From Symbiodinium natans (taxonomy: Eukaryota; Sar; Dinophyceae; Suessiales; Symbiodiniaceae), in NCBI GenBank assembly GCA_905221605.1, contig CAJNDS010000470.1:64001-128000 (forward strand): a stretch of DNA of 64,000 bases. The letters are read 5' to 3'. Made by a program: the position numbers and the translations under genes. Of the stretch, positions 1 to 11,255 are shown piece by piece. How positions within the stretch are numbered: the stretch's first letter is position 1; each line of letters opens with the position of its first letter. The notes under the pieces are model-generated. The model was not told the DNA's origin. It worked only from the letters and a program-made list of their open reading frames with translations, and searched no databases.

Positions 1-185
1 ATTCCCTACTAAGAGCCTGGCAGATTGTCTTGCAAGTTTTCTTGCTTGCACTTTCGAATGGAAGTGGTCAGATGACATCATTCAGCGTGCTGCACGTGGT
101 TTCCCAAAGTACGCCAGGAAATCTCAATACATAAATCTAGGCCATTGAAAGATTGTAAGCACAGTCACAAGTCCAGCCAACTGCC
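1..185. other. Upstream flank of the first gene
   Basis: Unique sequence with no telomeric motif and no recognisable exon. It directly precedes the ATG at 186. No spliced-leader relic or promoter motif is visible. Confidence 0.4.
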
Positions 186-902
186 ATGGCGAAAAAGACA
201 CTTCGAGTCACCCACCCAAACGGAGATCAGACGATGGTCGTAGTGGTGGATACGGCAACCATGAGAGAAATCTCGCAGCAGTGTCATGAAGATGGTGTTC
301 AAGATCGTCAAGCATCTTTGATTCAAGGAGTGAATGTTCTCGAGCCTGATATGACTGTGCACGAAACTGGTTTGCAAGATGGAGATGGTATTTCACTGGT
401 TTGGTCAGACCCATTTGTTGAAATGGCACGCTGGAAAAGAGAGGAGATGGCCAAAGAATTGTATGTGCGGATCCCACATGGAACAACAGTCATCAACGAT
501 AGCGCCTTTTGCCATTGCAAGGCTTTGGTGAAAGTTGTGATTCCCAATTCGGTGACCAGCATTGCAGCTATGGCCTTTTATGGCTGCAGCTCCCTGACAC
601 AAGTGGAAATTCCCAACTCTGTGGCAAGCATTGGCGACCAGGCCTTTTCTGACTGCAGCTCCCTGACGCGAGTTGAAATCCCTAGCTCCGTAACCAGCAT
701 TGGCAATTGGGCCTTTGCTGGCTGCATTTCCCTGAGACAAGTGGAAATACCCAGCTCTGTAACCAGCATTGGGGATGAGGCCTTTCGTGGCTGCAGCTCC
801 CTGACGGAAGCGAACATCCCAAACTCTGAGACCAGTATTGGAGACCAGGCCTTTGCTGGCTGGATTCTTCTGAGAGAAGGCCAAACTCGGGCAGATCGTT
901 AA
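186..902 (+). CDS. Ubiquitin-like domain + BspA-type leucine-rich-repeat protein
   Basis: Single uninterrupted frame of 238 aa, ATG to TAA. Residues about 4-75 resemble a ubiquitin-like fold: beta strands around LRVTHPNG, a helix MREISQQC, then the LIQG..VLEPD and GLQDGDGISLVW segments typical of that fold. Residues about 95-230 are six 23-residue BspA/LRR_5 units with the pattern SIG..AF.GCSSL..VEIPSSV, the last one degenerate (GWILLREG). BspA-type repeats are surface or protein-binding modules and are expanded in dinoflagellates; the partner here is unknown. There is no signal peptide, so the product is probably cytosolic. It has no introns, unlike THOC2 and the esterase downstream, and may have arisen from a processed copy. 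The last LRR unit decays just before the stop, so the protein may be a truncated family member. Confidence 0.8.
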   Translation: MAKKTLRVTHPNGDQTMVVVVDTATMREISQQCHEDGVQDRQASLIQGVNVLEPDMTVHETGLQDGDGISLVWSDPFVEMARWKREEMAKELYVRIPHGTTVINDSAFCHCKALVKVVIPNSVTSIAAMAFYGCSSLTQVEIPNSVASIGDQAFSDCSSLTRVEIPSSVTSIGNWAFAGCISLRQVEIPSSVTSIGDEAFRGCSSLTEANIPNSETSIGDQAFAGWILLREGQTRADR

Positions 903-2731
903 AGAGGATCCACATGGCCTCCGCCAGGGCAGAGGGGGTTTAGGGTTTAGGGTTTAGTTTTTAGGGTTTAGGGTTTAGAGTTTAGGGTTTTTTGTTAGGG
1001 ACTGCCCTCAGAAGCAGTGGTTGAGCCAGAGTCACTTGAGTGTGACACAGGTACATTCTTCCGCAGCGCGCCCTTTTTGGCAAGGGATACCGTTTGCATG
1101 CTGCCCGAAAAGAGTACCATGGCCAGCTGTTGCCGTGGTAGCCCAGTGGTACCCTTTACCCTTTGATTGGTTCTGGTTTCCCTTATTAAATAACCAAGCC
1201 CAAAAAGGGTGCCCTTATTAAAATATGGTTACTGGGCTACCAAGTTGCCAATTGAGGCTGAATTTAGAGACATCTTTCATGACAGCGACCCGGGAAGCGA
1301 GCCGCAGAAACTCGAGAACTGACCAGGGTTTAGGGTTTAGGGTTTAGGGTTTAGGGTTTAGGGTTTAGGGTTTAGGGTTTAGGGTTTAGGGTTTAGGGTT
1401 TAGGGTTTAGGGTTAGGGCATGGCATATGCTGAACTCTCCAAACCCGCAATCCAGTCGCTGCACTCAGGTCATCGGGGAGCAGGTCTCCCTCTGAATCCC
1501 ATCAGGAGGCTTCAGAGGACAGCTTGGCAGACTGCGAGACAGGCGATGAAGCAGAGTGTCTTGGCAGGCTTTCGGATTTTTGGGCATTCGCCAAGTCAGG
1601 ATTCCTGTTAAAGATTTTGCGAAGCGTATGAGGGACAAGCTTTGGCTGCACCCAGGGCAGGTTATGACACGTTCCTTGAAGAAAGGCTCTCTTATTGGCA
1701 CCAAGTGCAGGTACAAAGTACCGAAACCCTAAACCCTAAAGCACCGAAGCAGTGCGTCATCAACGTGTTTCAAGGTTGCTGGATGCACTGAGCGATTCGT
1801 GAAGGAGGCCTGTACAGACCTGCAGATTTTCCTGCCTCTTTGCAGAAGAGGCGACAGTTCTGCAGATGGCAACCTAAAAATCGCCAAGCCAGCAAGTGCT
1901 TGACAGATCCGGGCTCCGATCTTCGCAAAGGTTGTGGATGGCAGTTTTGAAATTCCTAAACCCTCAACCCTAAACCCTAAACCCTAAACCCTAAACCACA
2001 TCAGGTCAGTGAGGCAGGTGGCAAAAAAGACAAAAACACAGCAGGTTTCATGAGGTGTCGGAGCTCAGGACTGCAAGTGCATCCGAATTTCCACACTGCG
2101 AATTCAAAGGCCTGACCGGTTTCACCTACCTTATTATAGTCATCTCACGAGGGTGCCGAGGCTTGCCGAGGCTTGCCTTTCCATGGCCTTAAGGGTTTGG
2201 GTTCCTAAGAGTGTGGGCATGTCGCGCGCGGGGCGCCGGTTTCTGGAGGTGTTTCGGGCTTTTGGGGTACGAGCCCAAAACCATGGAAAAACCCTGGAAT
2301 CCTGGAGTCTCATGAGGCCCTAGCAAGACTACAAGTAGGGTAGATTAGGGTTTAGGGGTACCCTACAAACCTGTCAATCAGGTTTGTTGCAACATGTCGG
2401 GCAATGATACAGACCCTATGTAGCGTAGTATGTCGTGCCTGTGGGGACCACGCAACCATATTCTACGTACTTACGCCACAGCTATTAGCTTGTCAAAATT
2501 CCCATCCATCTGTATAGCAGGTTCTGGAACGAGATGCTGGTGGATGCAGATGACATCCCCTTGCCACGTTGCCCCTGACAGTTTTTCGCCCATATCACCG
2601 TTAAGTTCTACGTCCGCTACGTAAACGTTGCGCACCAAACATTTGTTTTCGCAGAAAAGTCGATGGAAGAGGAACTGTAGATGCCACGAAAGCTGACAAA
2701 ACTGGCGGGATGCGTAAAAAAGTTGTGGTAT
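903..2731. other. Gene-poor telomeric-repeat mosaic
   Basis: Short TTTAGGG arrays at about 937-990 and 1326-1414 and CCCTAAA arrays at about 1726-1740 and 1960-1996, a free family A introner at 1135-1244, and unique sequence. The open frames here (for example 1420-1611) have no recognisable domain and run out of or into telomeric repeat; I do not call genes. Confidence 0.6.
1135..1244 (+). mobile_element. Introner family A, copy 1 (outside a recognised gene)
   Basis: Starts GGTAGCCCAGTGGTACCC and ends GGTTACTGGGCTACCAAG, so the ends are inverted repeats. The inner arms CCAAGCCCAAAAAGGGTGCCC and GGTTTCCCTTATTAAATAACC match other family A copies. It lacks recognisable coding sequence on either side. 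Confidence 0.75.
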
Positions 2732-2836
2732 TTTGGGATGCTTTTCCGTATACTAACAGTCCTTGATAAGGATTACCTCCCCATTATTATAATCCCTATT
2801 TAGGACTGTTTTGATGACAAGAGGGAAAATCTCAAG
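2732..2836 (+). mobile_element. Introner family B, copy 1
   Basis: Diverged copy: TTGGGATG at the left, ACTAACAGTCCTTGATAAGG, then TAATCCCTATTTAGGACTGTT and CTCAAG at the right. It folds as a hairpin with GACTGTTAGTAT-type arms. Confidence 0.6.
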
Positions 2837-2959
2837 TGGTATTGGTGCTTGCACACGACAGAGGTCTGTAACAAAATGGTGAAAACAGACATATTGACAT
2901 ATACGTATGCTCGCGAAACAGTGTGTCTGTGTGTGTGTGCAGGTATAAGTGGGAAGGTA

Positions 2960-3050
2960 GCTTTTTTGCACATATATATATATATATATTGTGTATGTGT
3001 ATATATATACATATGTATATATATATATATGTATGTATGTATGTATGTGC
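2960..3050. repeat. TA/TATG microsatellite
   Basis: Runs of (TA)n interrupted by GTGTATG and (TATG)n. It gives rise to meaningless open frames of Tyr/Ile/Cys on both strands. Confidence 0.85.
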
Positions 3051-3441
3051 ATTGTTGTTTGTTAAGTGCTTAAGGGCTAGTCTTGGTATCTGTGTGGGCT
3101 CCAGCTCTGCCTCGTGCCCTTCACCACCCGGTTGGTCAGAAGTCAGCTCTGAAACAGTTAGACCACCCTGGGAAGCAGCGATCGGACACAGCAGGTGCGG
3201 CATCTTGCCTAGCAAGAAGCCGACTCTTGCTTGTGTTCAGTAGTTCTGGCAGTACTTCGGCAAAGCTGCGTACTGCGTTTATGCTCAAGCCACCCTTCTC
3301 CAGGAAGAGGGAGCTTTGGCATCTCAACTTGATTTGTCAAGTGGTTTTGTTTGCGGCTCCAGGGACTTTTGATTTGATGTGGCTGCCGTCTGCATCGGGC
3401 CAGTTGCATGTTGGCTACATCAATCCTATGGAGCCTGCCCT

Positions 3442-3578
3442 ACTTGGAGGTTCATGGTACTTATGAACCAATTATAACTGTACTTAGAACTTTATAACCA
3501 TGCTAGGGCACTTAAGGGGCTTATAAGTGGGTTATAAGTACAGCTACAATTGGTTCATAAGTACCATGAACCTCCAAG
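3442..3578 (+). mobile_element. Introner family C, copy 1
   Basis: Near-perfect terminal inverted repeat: ACTTGGAGGTTCATGGTACTT at the left and AAGTACCATGAACCTCCAAG at the right. The arms continue as GAACCAATTATAACTG and CAATTGGTTCAT. It lies at the end of a 127-codon open frame (3083-3466) that I could not assign, so it may be an intron of an unrecognised gene. Confidence 0.8.
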
Positions 3579-4044
3579 CAATCTCGACACCGTGCAGCCC
3601 TTCGGAGGGCAAGCTGTTGGGCATTTATCGGGTTTAGGGTTTAGGGTTTAGGGTTTAGGGTTTAGGGTTGAGCTTTGAAAGTCACATGCCGAAGTTATTT
3701 GCAAAGCTGTATCTCGGTAAATGCCACGTAGGCGTTCCGCTTCAAACCCAGACGGGTTTGCTGCAAGAATGAGGGGGGGGGGCCAAGCACTGAGAATACC
3801 TTTCGATAGGTGCCTGGGCTCCCATATGAGACGGGTTGCGCAGCCTGCTTATTTTTCAAGCATGCTCCTCATGGTTTGGTTTTGCATTTGCCATCTCCAA
3901 ATTTGTCATTCACCTCTGGCGTGGGAAAGCCGATTCTGCGTGACGACTGTGCTTCTTAAGGTACTACGGGGGTGAGTTTGGCAGTGACTTGCAGTAGCCA
4001 GCATCCCTTTGAAGCCTTTCACGGCCTCTGAAGCAACGTTGTCT

Positions 4045-4158
4045 CTACTTGGAGGTCCATGGGTAGTTATAAGTAGGGTCGTCAGTCCCCCTAAGTAGGG
4101 TCATGAAGCTTAGCTATCACTTTAAAGCCCTACTTGCAACAACCCATGATCCTCCAAG
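4045..4158 (+). mobile_element. Introner family D, copy 1
   Basis: Left end ACTTGGAGGTCCATGGGTAG, right end CAACCCATGATCCTCCAAG; the middle has the two-fold GTAGGGT...ACCCTAC symmetry. Family D shares the ACTTGGAGGTTCATGG tip with family C but has a different core. Confidence 0.75.
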
Positions 4159-7100
4159 AAGACGGAGGTCTCCCCAAGCTCACCTGGTAGTCACACCTGG
4201 TAGTCGCGTAGACAAGCTTGACTGCTTCAGGCCAGTAGAATTGCAGCTGAGTCCGACAACCCTAAACCCTAAACCCTAAACCCTAAACCATGGCTCGATT
4301 TCTCCGATGGCCGACGATTTAAACTCATGCCGTTGCCAAGGCTTCAGCGTGCAGCCCTCGGTCCGGAGCCTAGCATGACGGAGCACAGTAATTCCTTCTC
4401 CTGAACTTCCTGAACCTTTTGTAATTCGTGTATAGTTTATAGTGTATATTCTAAAGCATGTAATTAACGTTTAGGGATCTTTGGGTTTAGCATGCATCTC
4501 CGGGCGCTTGGGGAAATGGAAAGAATGTCAAGCGCACGCTTTGCAAGGCTGGGGGCACTTCAGCACCGGTGCAACAGCAGGCTGCGCGATTCGAGCGAGG
4601 GGGAGGGAAGCACGGGTGAGCGCTTTTGGCACATGTGTTGCACTGAAGTGCATAACCTGGTCAGCTAGGCAGGTGGCAGAAGCAACCCATAGAAGGCAAC
4701 AGCAAGCAACGCACGATGTCTTGGGAAGGAGCAGGCCCATGAGCAGCTGTGTGTTGACTATCAGCACTTGCTGCCCACTCAGCTGCTGATGCACCGGAAA
4801 TCAGACACTTCGCGGTTCAACGTGGGCTTTTGGGGGTATAGGTCCTTCGGATATGTTGTAGTTTCTCTCTTCTTTGGGTTGACAAGGATCCGACATCGGA
4901 ATATTTGTCAGAGGTTGTATCAGGGCCAACCCAGGCTGCTTTAGTTCTTAAATACCACCCAACTCGATTTAAACTAATATCATTACCTTCAATATCGTGA
5001 AACCTATAATTAATAAGGATATACAAGCAGGCCTGGTTTGCTCGGGTCCAGGGCTAGGGTCTAGGATCTAGGGTTAGGCATCAAGCAGTCGCTCCTGAAC
5101 CCACCCGTCGAGCCCCTTTTGCCCCGTAAAAACTAGACGCTAGTATGACAGACCTAAACACTAAACCCGAATTAAACCTTATTCCTAGCATGACAGACCG
5201 AAGCCCTCAACCCGAATGAAGCCCTAAATTGGATGTCGAGGCTGTTTCTTTTGGAGCGGGCGGCCGTCTGCAGCGCGAGCTCGCTCATGGCTCCCGTTCC
5301 GAACATGGCAGACAAAGGCCGGGGGGGGGGGGGGGGGGGGGTGAAGAGCTTTAGGGTTTAGGGTTTGGGGTTTGAGGGTTGAGGTTTGAAGGTTTGGGTT
5401 GGGGTGCGAGCACAGGTTTTGCCCTGAGTTGTGGCTTGCAGCAACAGTCTGTGGTCCAATGGTCCGGCCTGGCACTCAGTTTCGGGTTCAAAGGGTTTAG
5501 GGTTTAGGGTTTCGGGACTTCGTGGTTAAGCATTTAGGGTGGTAGAGTTGTTCAACAGCTCTCTTGCAGTTCGCCGAAGACAACGAGCATGTGTGAGCAT
5601 CCGCAAGCCACACACACACACACACACATGGGGCGCTCCAGACTCCACATCTTCGGCTTCGAGGCTTAGAGTTCACAGGGTGTAAAATAAACTCCAATTC
5701 GAACATCCTTCTCCCCATACGCCAAAAAGTATACTAAAGGGAATCCCAGCTCTAATCCTTCACCCATGTTCCAACTTTCTTGAGTTTACTGTAGGGTTTA
5801 AGGAGCGAGAACCTTTTCCGGGGAGCGGCACTCCAAGCCTGCTTCCACAAAGCGTTTGAGATATGGGGTGTATTGATTAATCGATAGGGTTTTCCAGATT
5901 CCGGGTGACCCTGAACCCGAAAACCACAGAGTGAGTATTCAGGGTTTGCCTGTCCTTACAGTACTACAGCCAGTGCAGTGGAAACCATCTCGCAAGCTAG
6001 CAGTTGCAACCTGTAAAGCTCTGGGCTCACCCTAAAACCCTGACCCTAGGCCCTAAACCCTAACCCGGAAACCGCGAAACCCAAAACCCGAAACCCTAAA
6101 CCAAACCCTGTCCAAGTGTGAGCGTCGAAGTGAAGCGCAAGTCCCAGTGGCAGGTGCAGCTGCCTTCCTACGCAGGCCCGGGCAGCCCGAGCAAGTGACA
6201 AGGGTTTAGGGTTTAGGGTTTAAGGTTTAGGGTTTAGGGTGCAGGGTTTAGAAATAAGCTCCAAAGTTGGGGTTTAGGTTTCGAAGCTTGGAGTAGTGGT
6301 CCTTGTAGGGAATGGATCCCTGTAGTAATCCTAGCTATACCTAAACCCAAACCCTCAGCCAAGTGTTGGCGGCCCAGAGGGGCTAGGAAACTCAGTGCTA
6401 CCCCTATTCGCAGTGTGGGTGGTCAAGTTAGGTTCCCCGCGAAAATGAAGCAGGAACCGGGTTCATTCCCAGGATACTCGAGAACCTAGAACATACGTCT
6501 TCCCGACACCCGCGCTGGGAAGTCTGAAGACTTAATAACTAGGAGTTCCATTCATTGGCTTGGTAGGTCGTTCTACCCGTCATTGGCTTGGTAAGTCGTT
6601 CTTTCAGACTGTCCCTGTGCCTTTCCCCTTTGTTCCGTGGTGTTCCCTACACGCCCCCCCCCCCCCCCCCCCCCAAACCCCTAAACCCCTAAACCCTAAA
6701 CCACAAACCCCGCATTGCCGTGGCTAGTCGGGTGCCAAGAAAGCCCTAAACCCTAAACCCTAAACCCTAAACCCTAAACCCTAAAACCCTAAACCCTAAA
6801 CCCTAAACCCTAAACGCCCGCGCTGGACACCCCAAGCCCACGCCTAAGTCGTCGTCCTCATAGGCTTGGGAGCCTGGCGATGGCTGAGCGCAGCCAGCCA
6901 GCCGTGGATCCCACCCCAAACGATTCCGTCTCCCGGGCTCCTATTATTGTTGATTACTGGGGAGGTTTAGGATTTAGGGTTTAGGGTTTAGGGTTTACAA
7001 AAAGGTGTAGGGTTTAGAGTTTGGGTTTTGGGGGGGATTGTTGTAAGCGCATGCTAAGAAAACACGTGCAAACAGTTCAGAGGGCGCTTCTCATTCAAGG

Positions 7101-7285
7101 GATTAAGACTCGCACCCCTAAACCCTAAACCCTAAACCCTAAACCCTAAACCCTAAACCCTAAACCCTAAAGGTTCCCTGTAGTATGCTCCGAATATGGC
7201 CCTTATACTACCTTAAGGATCTTTAAGCAGAGTCCCCAAAACCCAAAAAAAAGCAACCCCAAGGGTCCAAGGTACAACCCCCCGG
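4159..7285. other. Gene-poor telomeric-repeat mosaic
   Basis: Contains CCCTAAA arrays (4258-4288, 6680-6710, 6746-6816, 7118-7172), TTTAGGG arrays (5350-5375, 6202-6240, 6970-7000), a family J-like remnant near 4830-4940 with the GTCAGAGG...GGCCAACCCAGG right end, long C and G homopolymers (5320-5341, 6653-6674) and a CA run (5608-5628). A candidate exon near 6118-6198 reads SVSVEVKRKSQWQVQLPSYAG in an open frame ending in TGA, but nothing around it confirms a gene. Confidence 0.5.
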
Positions 7286-7424
7286 AATTGTGATGTTCCC
7301 CCTTGCTGTACTAATAGGGCTTAGGGGTTTAGGGTTTAGGGTTTAGGGTTTAGGGTTTAGGGATTATAGTACCCCTACTATCATCCCTGTTAAGGACTGT
7401 TAGTATAAAGGGGAACATCCCAAG
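7286..7424 (+). mobile_element. Introner family B, copy 2, with telomeric array inside
   Basis: Family B ends (GATGTTCCCCCTT left, AGGGGAACATCCCAAG right). The family core AATAGGGATTATAG is split: AATAGGG is followed by about 45 bases of TTTAGGG repeat, which then runs into GGGATTATAG, so the array entered at the TAGGG of the element. Confidence 0.8.
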
Positions 7425-8017
7425 TACATCTCAGTACAGCCCCTAGAATTATAAGGTTCTCAGGCCCCGAGCAAAAATGCAGGCCTCGTTTCGGAAGAAA
7501 GAGTTAGGCCCACCTCGGAACAAGGCTCAGGATTCAAAAGGAGGTTTTAGGGTTCGGGTTTAGGGTTTAGGGTTTATGGTCTAGGTCAAAAGGGATTAAA
7601 GTTTAGGGATGCTGTGTGGCACTGGTTACAGCTAGACAGATGTTAGCAAGCTTCCGGCCGGAAAATCACCCTAAATCCTAAACCCTAAACCCTAAACCTT
7701 AAACCCTAAGCCTTCAGTTCCCGAGCCCTCGACGTCTTCCTGAGCGCTCATGGCTGATACCGGGCTGCGTCAGCTAACCCAGAGAGCGCAGCATCTTTAA
7801 GGTTTAAAGTTTAGGGTTTAGGGTTTAGGGTTTAGGGTTTAGGGTTTAGGGTTTAGGGTTTAGAAGCGACATAGGCAAACATAAGGCAGCTCATGTGAGT
7901 ACAGGGTGCTGGGCTACCCCTGTGGGAAGCTCCAGGAGGACCATGAGTCGATGACTCCTGGCAGACGCCAGAGCGCCCTGGACGCCCTCAGCAACTTGGC
8001 AGCAGCGCACAGGCGGG

Positions 8018-8182
8018 CTTAGTAGTGGAGTCGGTAACCTTTAACCTTTTAGTAGAGTAGGGTTTAGGGTTTATAGGTTTAGGGTTTAGGGTTTGGTAAC
8101 CTTTAACCTTTTTTGGGGTAATATAGTCCCCTTCGAATCCCAAAGGTAAACCTTTACTTCCCTTAGGTACTGGACAACTAAG
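8018..8182 (+). mobile_element. Introner family E, copy 1, with telomeric array inside
   Basis: Left end GCTTAGTAGTGGAG, right end TACTGGACAACTAAG. The 18 bases at 8033-8050 (GGTAACCTTTAACCTTTT) are repeated at 8095-8112, and a TTTAGGG array fills the space between, so the telomeric DNA came in with a duplication of element sequence. Confidence 0.8.
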
Positions 8183-9814
8183 CTGGTTTACCCAGCTGAG
8201 TCCGGGTTCAAAGAGGGCTCAGGGTTGAGCCTGGGTTCAACGAGGGTTAGGGGTGTGCATGCCTAAACCCTAAACCCTAAACCCTAAACCCTAAACCCTA
8301 AACCGCGGCCCTCAGATCATGCAGCAGAAACCATGGATGCTGTTGCAAGGGCATCGGGGCTGTGGAAAGGGAGCTGGATCGCGTCCCGAATCCCCAAACG
8401 CCGCAGTGCAGGTGGAAACCTAATTAGGGTGGATGTTTTAGGGTTTAGGGTTTAGGGTTAAGGGTTTAGATGTCGCAGCTGAGGTGATTTGGGGAACCCG
8501 AGTGAGGCGGGACTCCGACAGCCTGTTTGGCTCTTCATCTTTAGGGTATAGTATAGGGGTCTGTACAGTTACTTATTGTATTCCTGCGTTTTGGCTGACC
8601 AGGCTGGCGATGGCCCATCAGACATGGAAATGGAGGGTGCCAACAACGCCAAGTGAGTGAACGGCTGGCGGGGACCACCGACAAGCCGCCCTCAACTCAT
8701 GGCACATCGCAAGGAAACCCTAAACCCCAAACCCTAAACCCTAAACCGTAAACGCATGCGAAACGGGTGGGAAAAAACACTACACCCTAAACACTACACC
8801 CTAAACCCTAAACCTGATTCTGCAAACATAAATGATCATGGAAATGCCTTTGCCTCCTGCATTTCGGTCCGGAAGAATCGTTACGTTGCCAGAGGGGACG
8901 CGTGGTCCCCAGAAAGGAGCCCTGTAATGTTCTGCGTTTCACCGCTTCGGCAGCTTGGCGCTGTGAGAATTGTGCTGACGCCTACAAGAAACCGGCCAAC
9001 ACGGCCCTATATCGCATAACTTCGTCAGAAGTCTTGTGTCACGTGTCTGCGCTCGTGCGTTCGCGTGCGGCGCCCGCTGCCTAAATTTGTGCAGGATGAT
9101 TGAAGCCAGCAGTGCGAAGGCGTGCCTAGCACTAAATTCATTGACATGCAAGCTGGACTGGGGTGGCACTGGGGTCGTGCCAGACCTACTCATGAGGTCA
9201 GTCGAGTTTCTTTAATGTCCTGGCGCGACATTCAAGTCGCGAAGCGAATGTAGGCTGAGAGAATGCGAGGCGAACAAAAAAGAACAAGTTGCTTGCAGTT
9301 GTTTGGCCTAATTAAATTTTAAAAAGTGTAGATGGACCAGACCGCCCGAATCCTTGCCTGCCCGAGCGAGCGCGAGAGCCGAAACCCTAAACAGGCAAGC
9401 CGAGAAGCTTCGTGACAACTTCGCTTGGCCTTGTGTACCAGTGCATTCGCCTGCTGTGGCCACTTTCGTAAAGAAACATATGTGGTAATATGACCTCCTT
9501 GCTTTAGGATTTTAGGGCTTTAGGGGCTTACGGTGTTTTGTTTCGCTCCATCATGTTGTGCAACCGCAAAGTTTCGAAGCATGTGCGTTGCATGTATAGC
9601 GGCAATGTAGCTGCACAGTTGCCAGTAGAGGTTCTTGAGTCCGGAGCAGCTGAGTTCGCCGATCCATGGGCAGGGTCTGCCACAGACCTTGAGGCCTTGC
9701 CATCCATCCACGGTTTAGCGTTTAAGGTTGAGGGTTTGGGGTGTAGGGTTTAGGGTTTGGTGAGGCTTTGGGGCTTGGACATACAGGTGCTGACCACACA
9801 CACAGAAGCACATG

Positions 9815-9948
9815 CTAGGGTGATAGGTATGGCAGCTACTACTTGCAACCCTACTTAGGGTACACTAAACCCTAGACCCTAGACCCTAGACCCTAAACCC
9901 TAAACCCTAAACCCTAAACCTACTTATGACTACCCATGAACCTCCAAG
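9815..9948 (+). mobile_element. Introner family D, copy 2, with telomeric array inside
   Basis: The right half TTATGACTACCCATGAACCTCCAAG is intact. The left tip is missing, and the array of CCCTAGA/CCCTAAA repeats separates GTACACTAAACC from CCTACTTATGAC. Confidence 0.65.
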
Positions 9949-10132
9949 CAAACCCCCCCGTGCTCCTCAACTTGAGAGGCTTGGCTTGATGTCCTTTCGG
10001 CAGCATGGAATCCAGGGCCAAAGTGAGGCCGGATTCAACCCTAAACCCTAAACCCTAAACCCTAAACCCTAAACCCGGGACATTTTTAGATTTCCCTTAT
10101 TGGGTTCAGTAGGATCCTTTTCCTTACTGTTG

Positions 10133-10244
10133 GGTAGTAGGGAATGAGGGAATGAGGAACCCCATATATTCCCTTAAAAGGGTATATAGAATGAGGGATA
10201 TTCAGGGTATCTCCTTCCCTCATTCCCTACTCACTAACAGTAAG
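10133..10244 (+). mobile_element. Introner family F, copy 1
   Basis: Left TTACTGTTGGGTAGTAGGG and right CCCTACTCACTAACAGTAAG are inverted repeats; the arms AATGAGGGAATGAGG and CTTCCCTCATT continue the hairpin. A piece resembling the family J left part (TTTCCCTTATTGGGTTC) lies just before it. Confidence 0.8.
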
Positions 10245-10812
10245 TTTCAGGGAAGAACCCTAAGCCCTAAACCCTGAGGGTCAGTCGCTCAGACTCAGAG
10301 ATAGCGCCGAGTAAACCCTGAACCCTAAACCACCATAAACCCGAAACCCTAAACCCTGAACCCTAAACCCCACAAAGTTTTAGCCGTCCTCGCTCAGTTG
10401 GTTTTGGCAGAAGCTCGATCACCCATTACGTGTTTCAGCAGCTGGCGCCACCTTCAGGAACTTTAGGGGTTTGGGGTTTAGGGTTAGGGTTTAGGGTTAG
10501 GGTTTAGGGTTCGGGGTTTGGGGTTTAGGGCTTAGAAGGGTTTAGGGCTTAGTAGGGTTTAGGGTTGAGGGTTTCAGCTGACATAAAGAGTGGGATTCAT
10601 AAGAAACAGAAGCAAAGAAGTATAGGGTTTGGGGTTTAGGAAGCATGCCCCCTCCTGCGGTTGGGCATGCGCTTCTGTGAGGCATGGGCCAAGCTCTATG
10701 CCAAAAGGGACAGGGAGGCGCGAGTTGTCCAAGCCATTAAGGTGGATCTTTCTGGGGTTCAGGCTCCTTGGACTTTACCTTCAGCCCCAAACGTTGTGCC
10801 CTAGATTTTGGG

Positions 10813-10915
10813 GTTAGTTGAGGAGTTGAGGAGTTGAGGAGTTGAGGAGTTGAGGAGTTGAGGAGTTGAGGGGTTGAGGGGTTGAGGGGTTGAGGGGTTG
10901 AGGGGTTGAGGGGTT
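10813..10915. repeat. TTGAGGAG / TTGAGGGG octamer array
   Basis: About six copies of TTGAGGAG followed by about six of TTGAGGGG, then TTTTAGGG. This is a telomere-like octamer that has been amplified locally in two homogeneous blocks. Confidence 0.85.
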
Positions 10916-11142
10916 TTTAGGGTTTTAAGGTTTAGGAGCTTGGAAGGGAAACCTGAAGGGGGCCTTGACACATGCTTGAAGACCGCCGAAAGTTGCCAGG
11001 CCATGAAGGTTGCAAACCCCAAGGACACATTGCGGAAGATGTACGACAAGCTGGTGCGACTTGGGAACAGGGATTGGCGGGTAGACTAGCAGGTGGAGTC
11101 CTCACAGCAGCGGCCCAGCAGTTTCTACAAGCTGTTGTGCTA

Positions 11143-11255
11143 GAGCTTGGGAGGTTCCCCCTTATACTGACAGTCCTTAGAACCCCCCCCCCCCCCCCCT
11201 ATCCACCACTATAATCCCTATTAAGGACTGTTGGTATGAGGAGGAACATCCCAAG
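11143..11255 (+). mobile_element. Introner family B, copy 3
   Basis: Left AGCTTGGGAGGTTCCCCCTT, right GAGGAGGAACATCCCAAG, with ACTGACAGTCCTTA and TTAAGGACTGTTGGTAT as inner arms. A 14-base C run has expanded at the family's CCCC position. Confidence 0.8.

Larger units (their letters stand above)
7425..10600. other. Gene-poor mosaic with weak candidate exons
   Basis: Telomeric arrays at 7556-7580, 7678-7712, 7808-7862, 8264-8305, 8435-8470, 8716-8812, 9890-9920 and 10037-10075, plus degenerate arrays 10300-10580. Candidate exons by open frame and composition only: 7935-8018 (reads ...QSALDALSNLAAAHRRA, directly followed by a family E introner) and 8596-8660 (...GDGPSDMEMEGANNAK then TGA). These two could belong to one small gene, but no domain is recognised. 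A 71-codon frame at 9538-9753 is also unassigned. Confidence 0.4.

Noticed and set aside
3083-3466. 127-codon plus-strand frame
   Set aside because: No domain recognised; its end runs into a family C element. Could be an exon, but unsupported.
8756-9193. Overlapping frames on both strands
   Set aside because: Neither strand shows a domain, and composition does not favour one of them.
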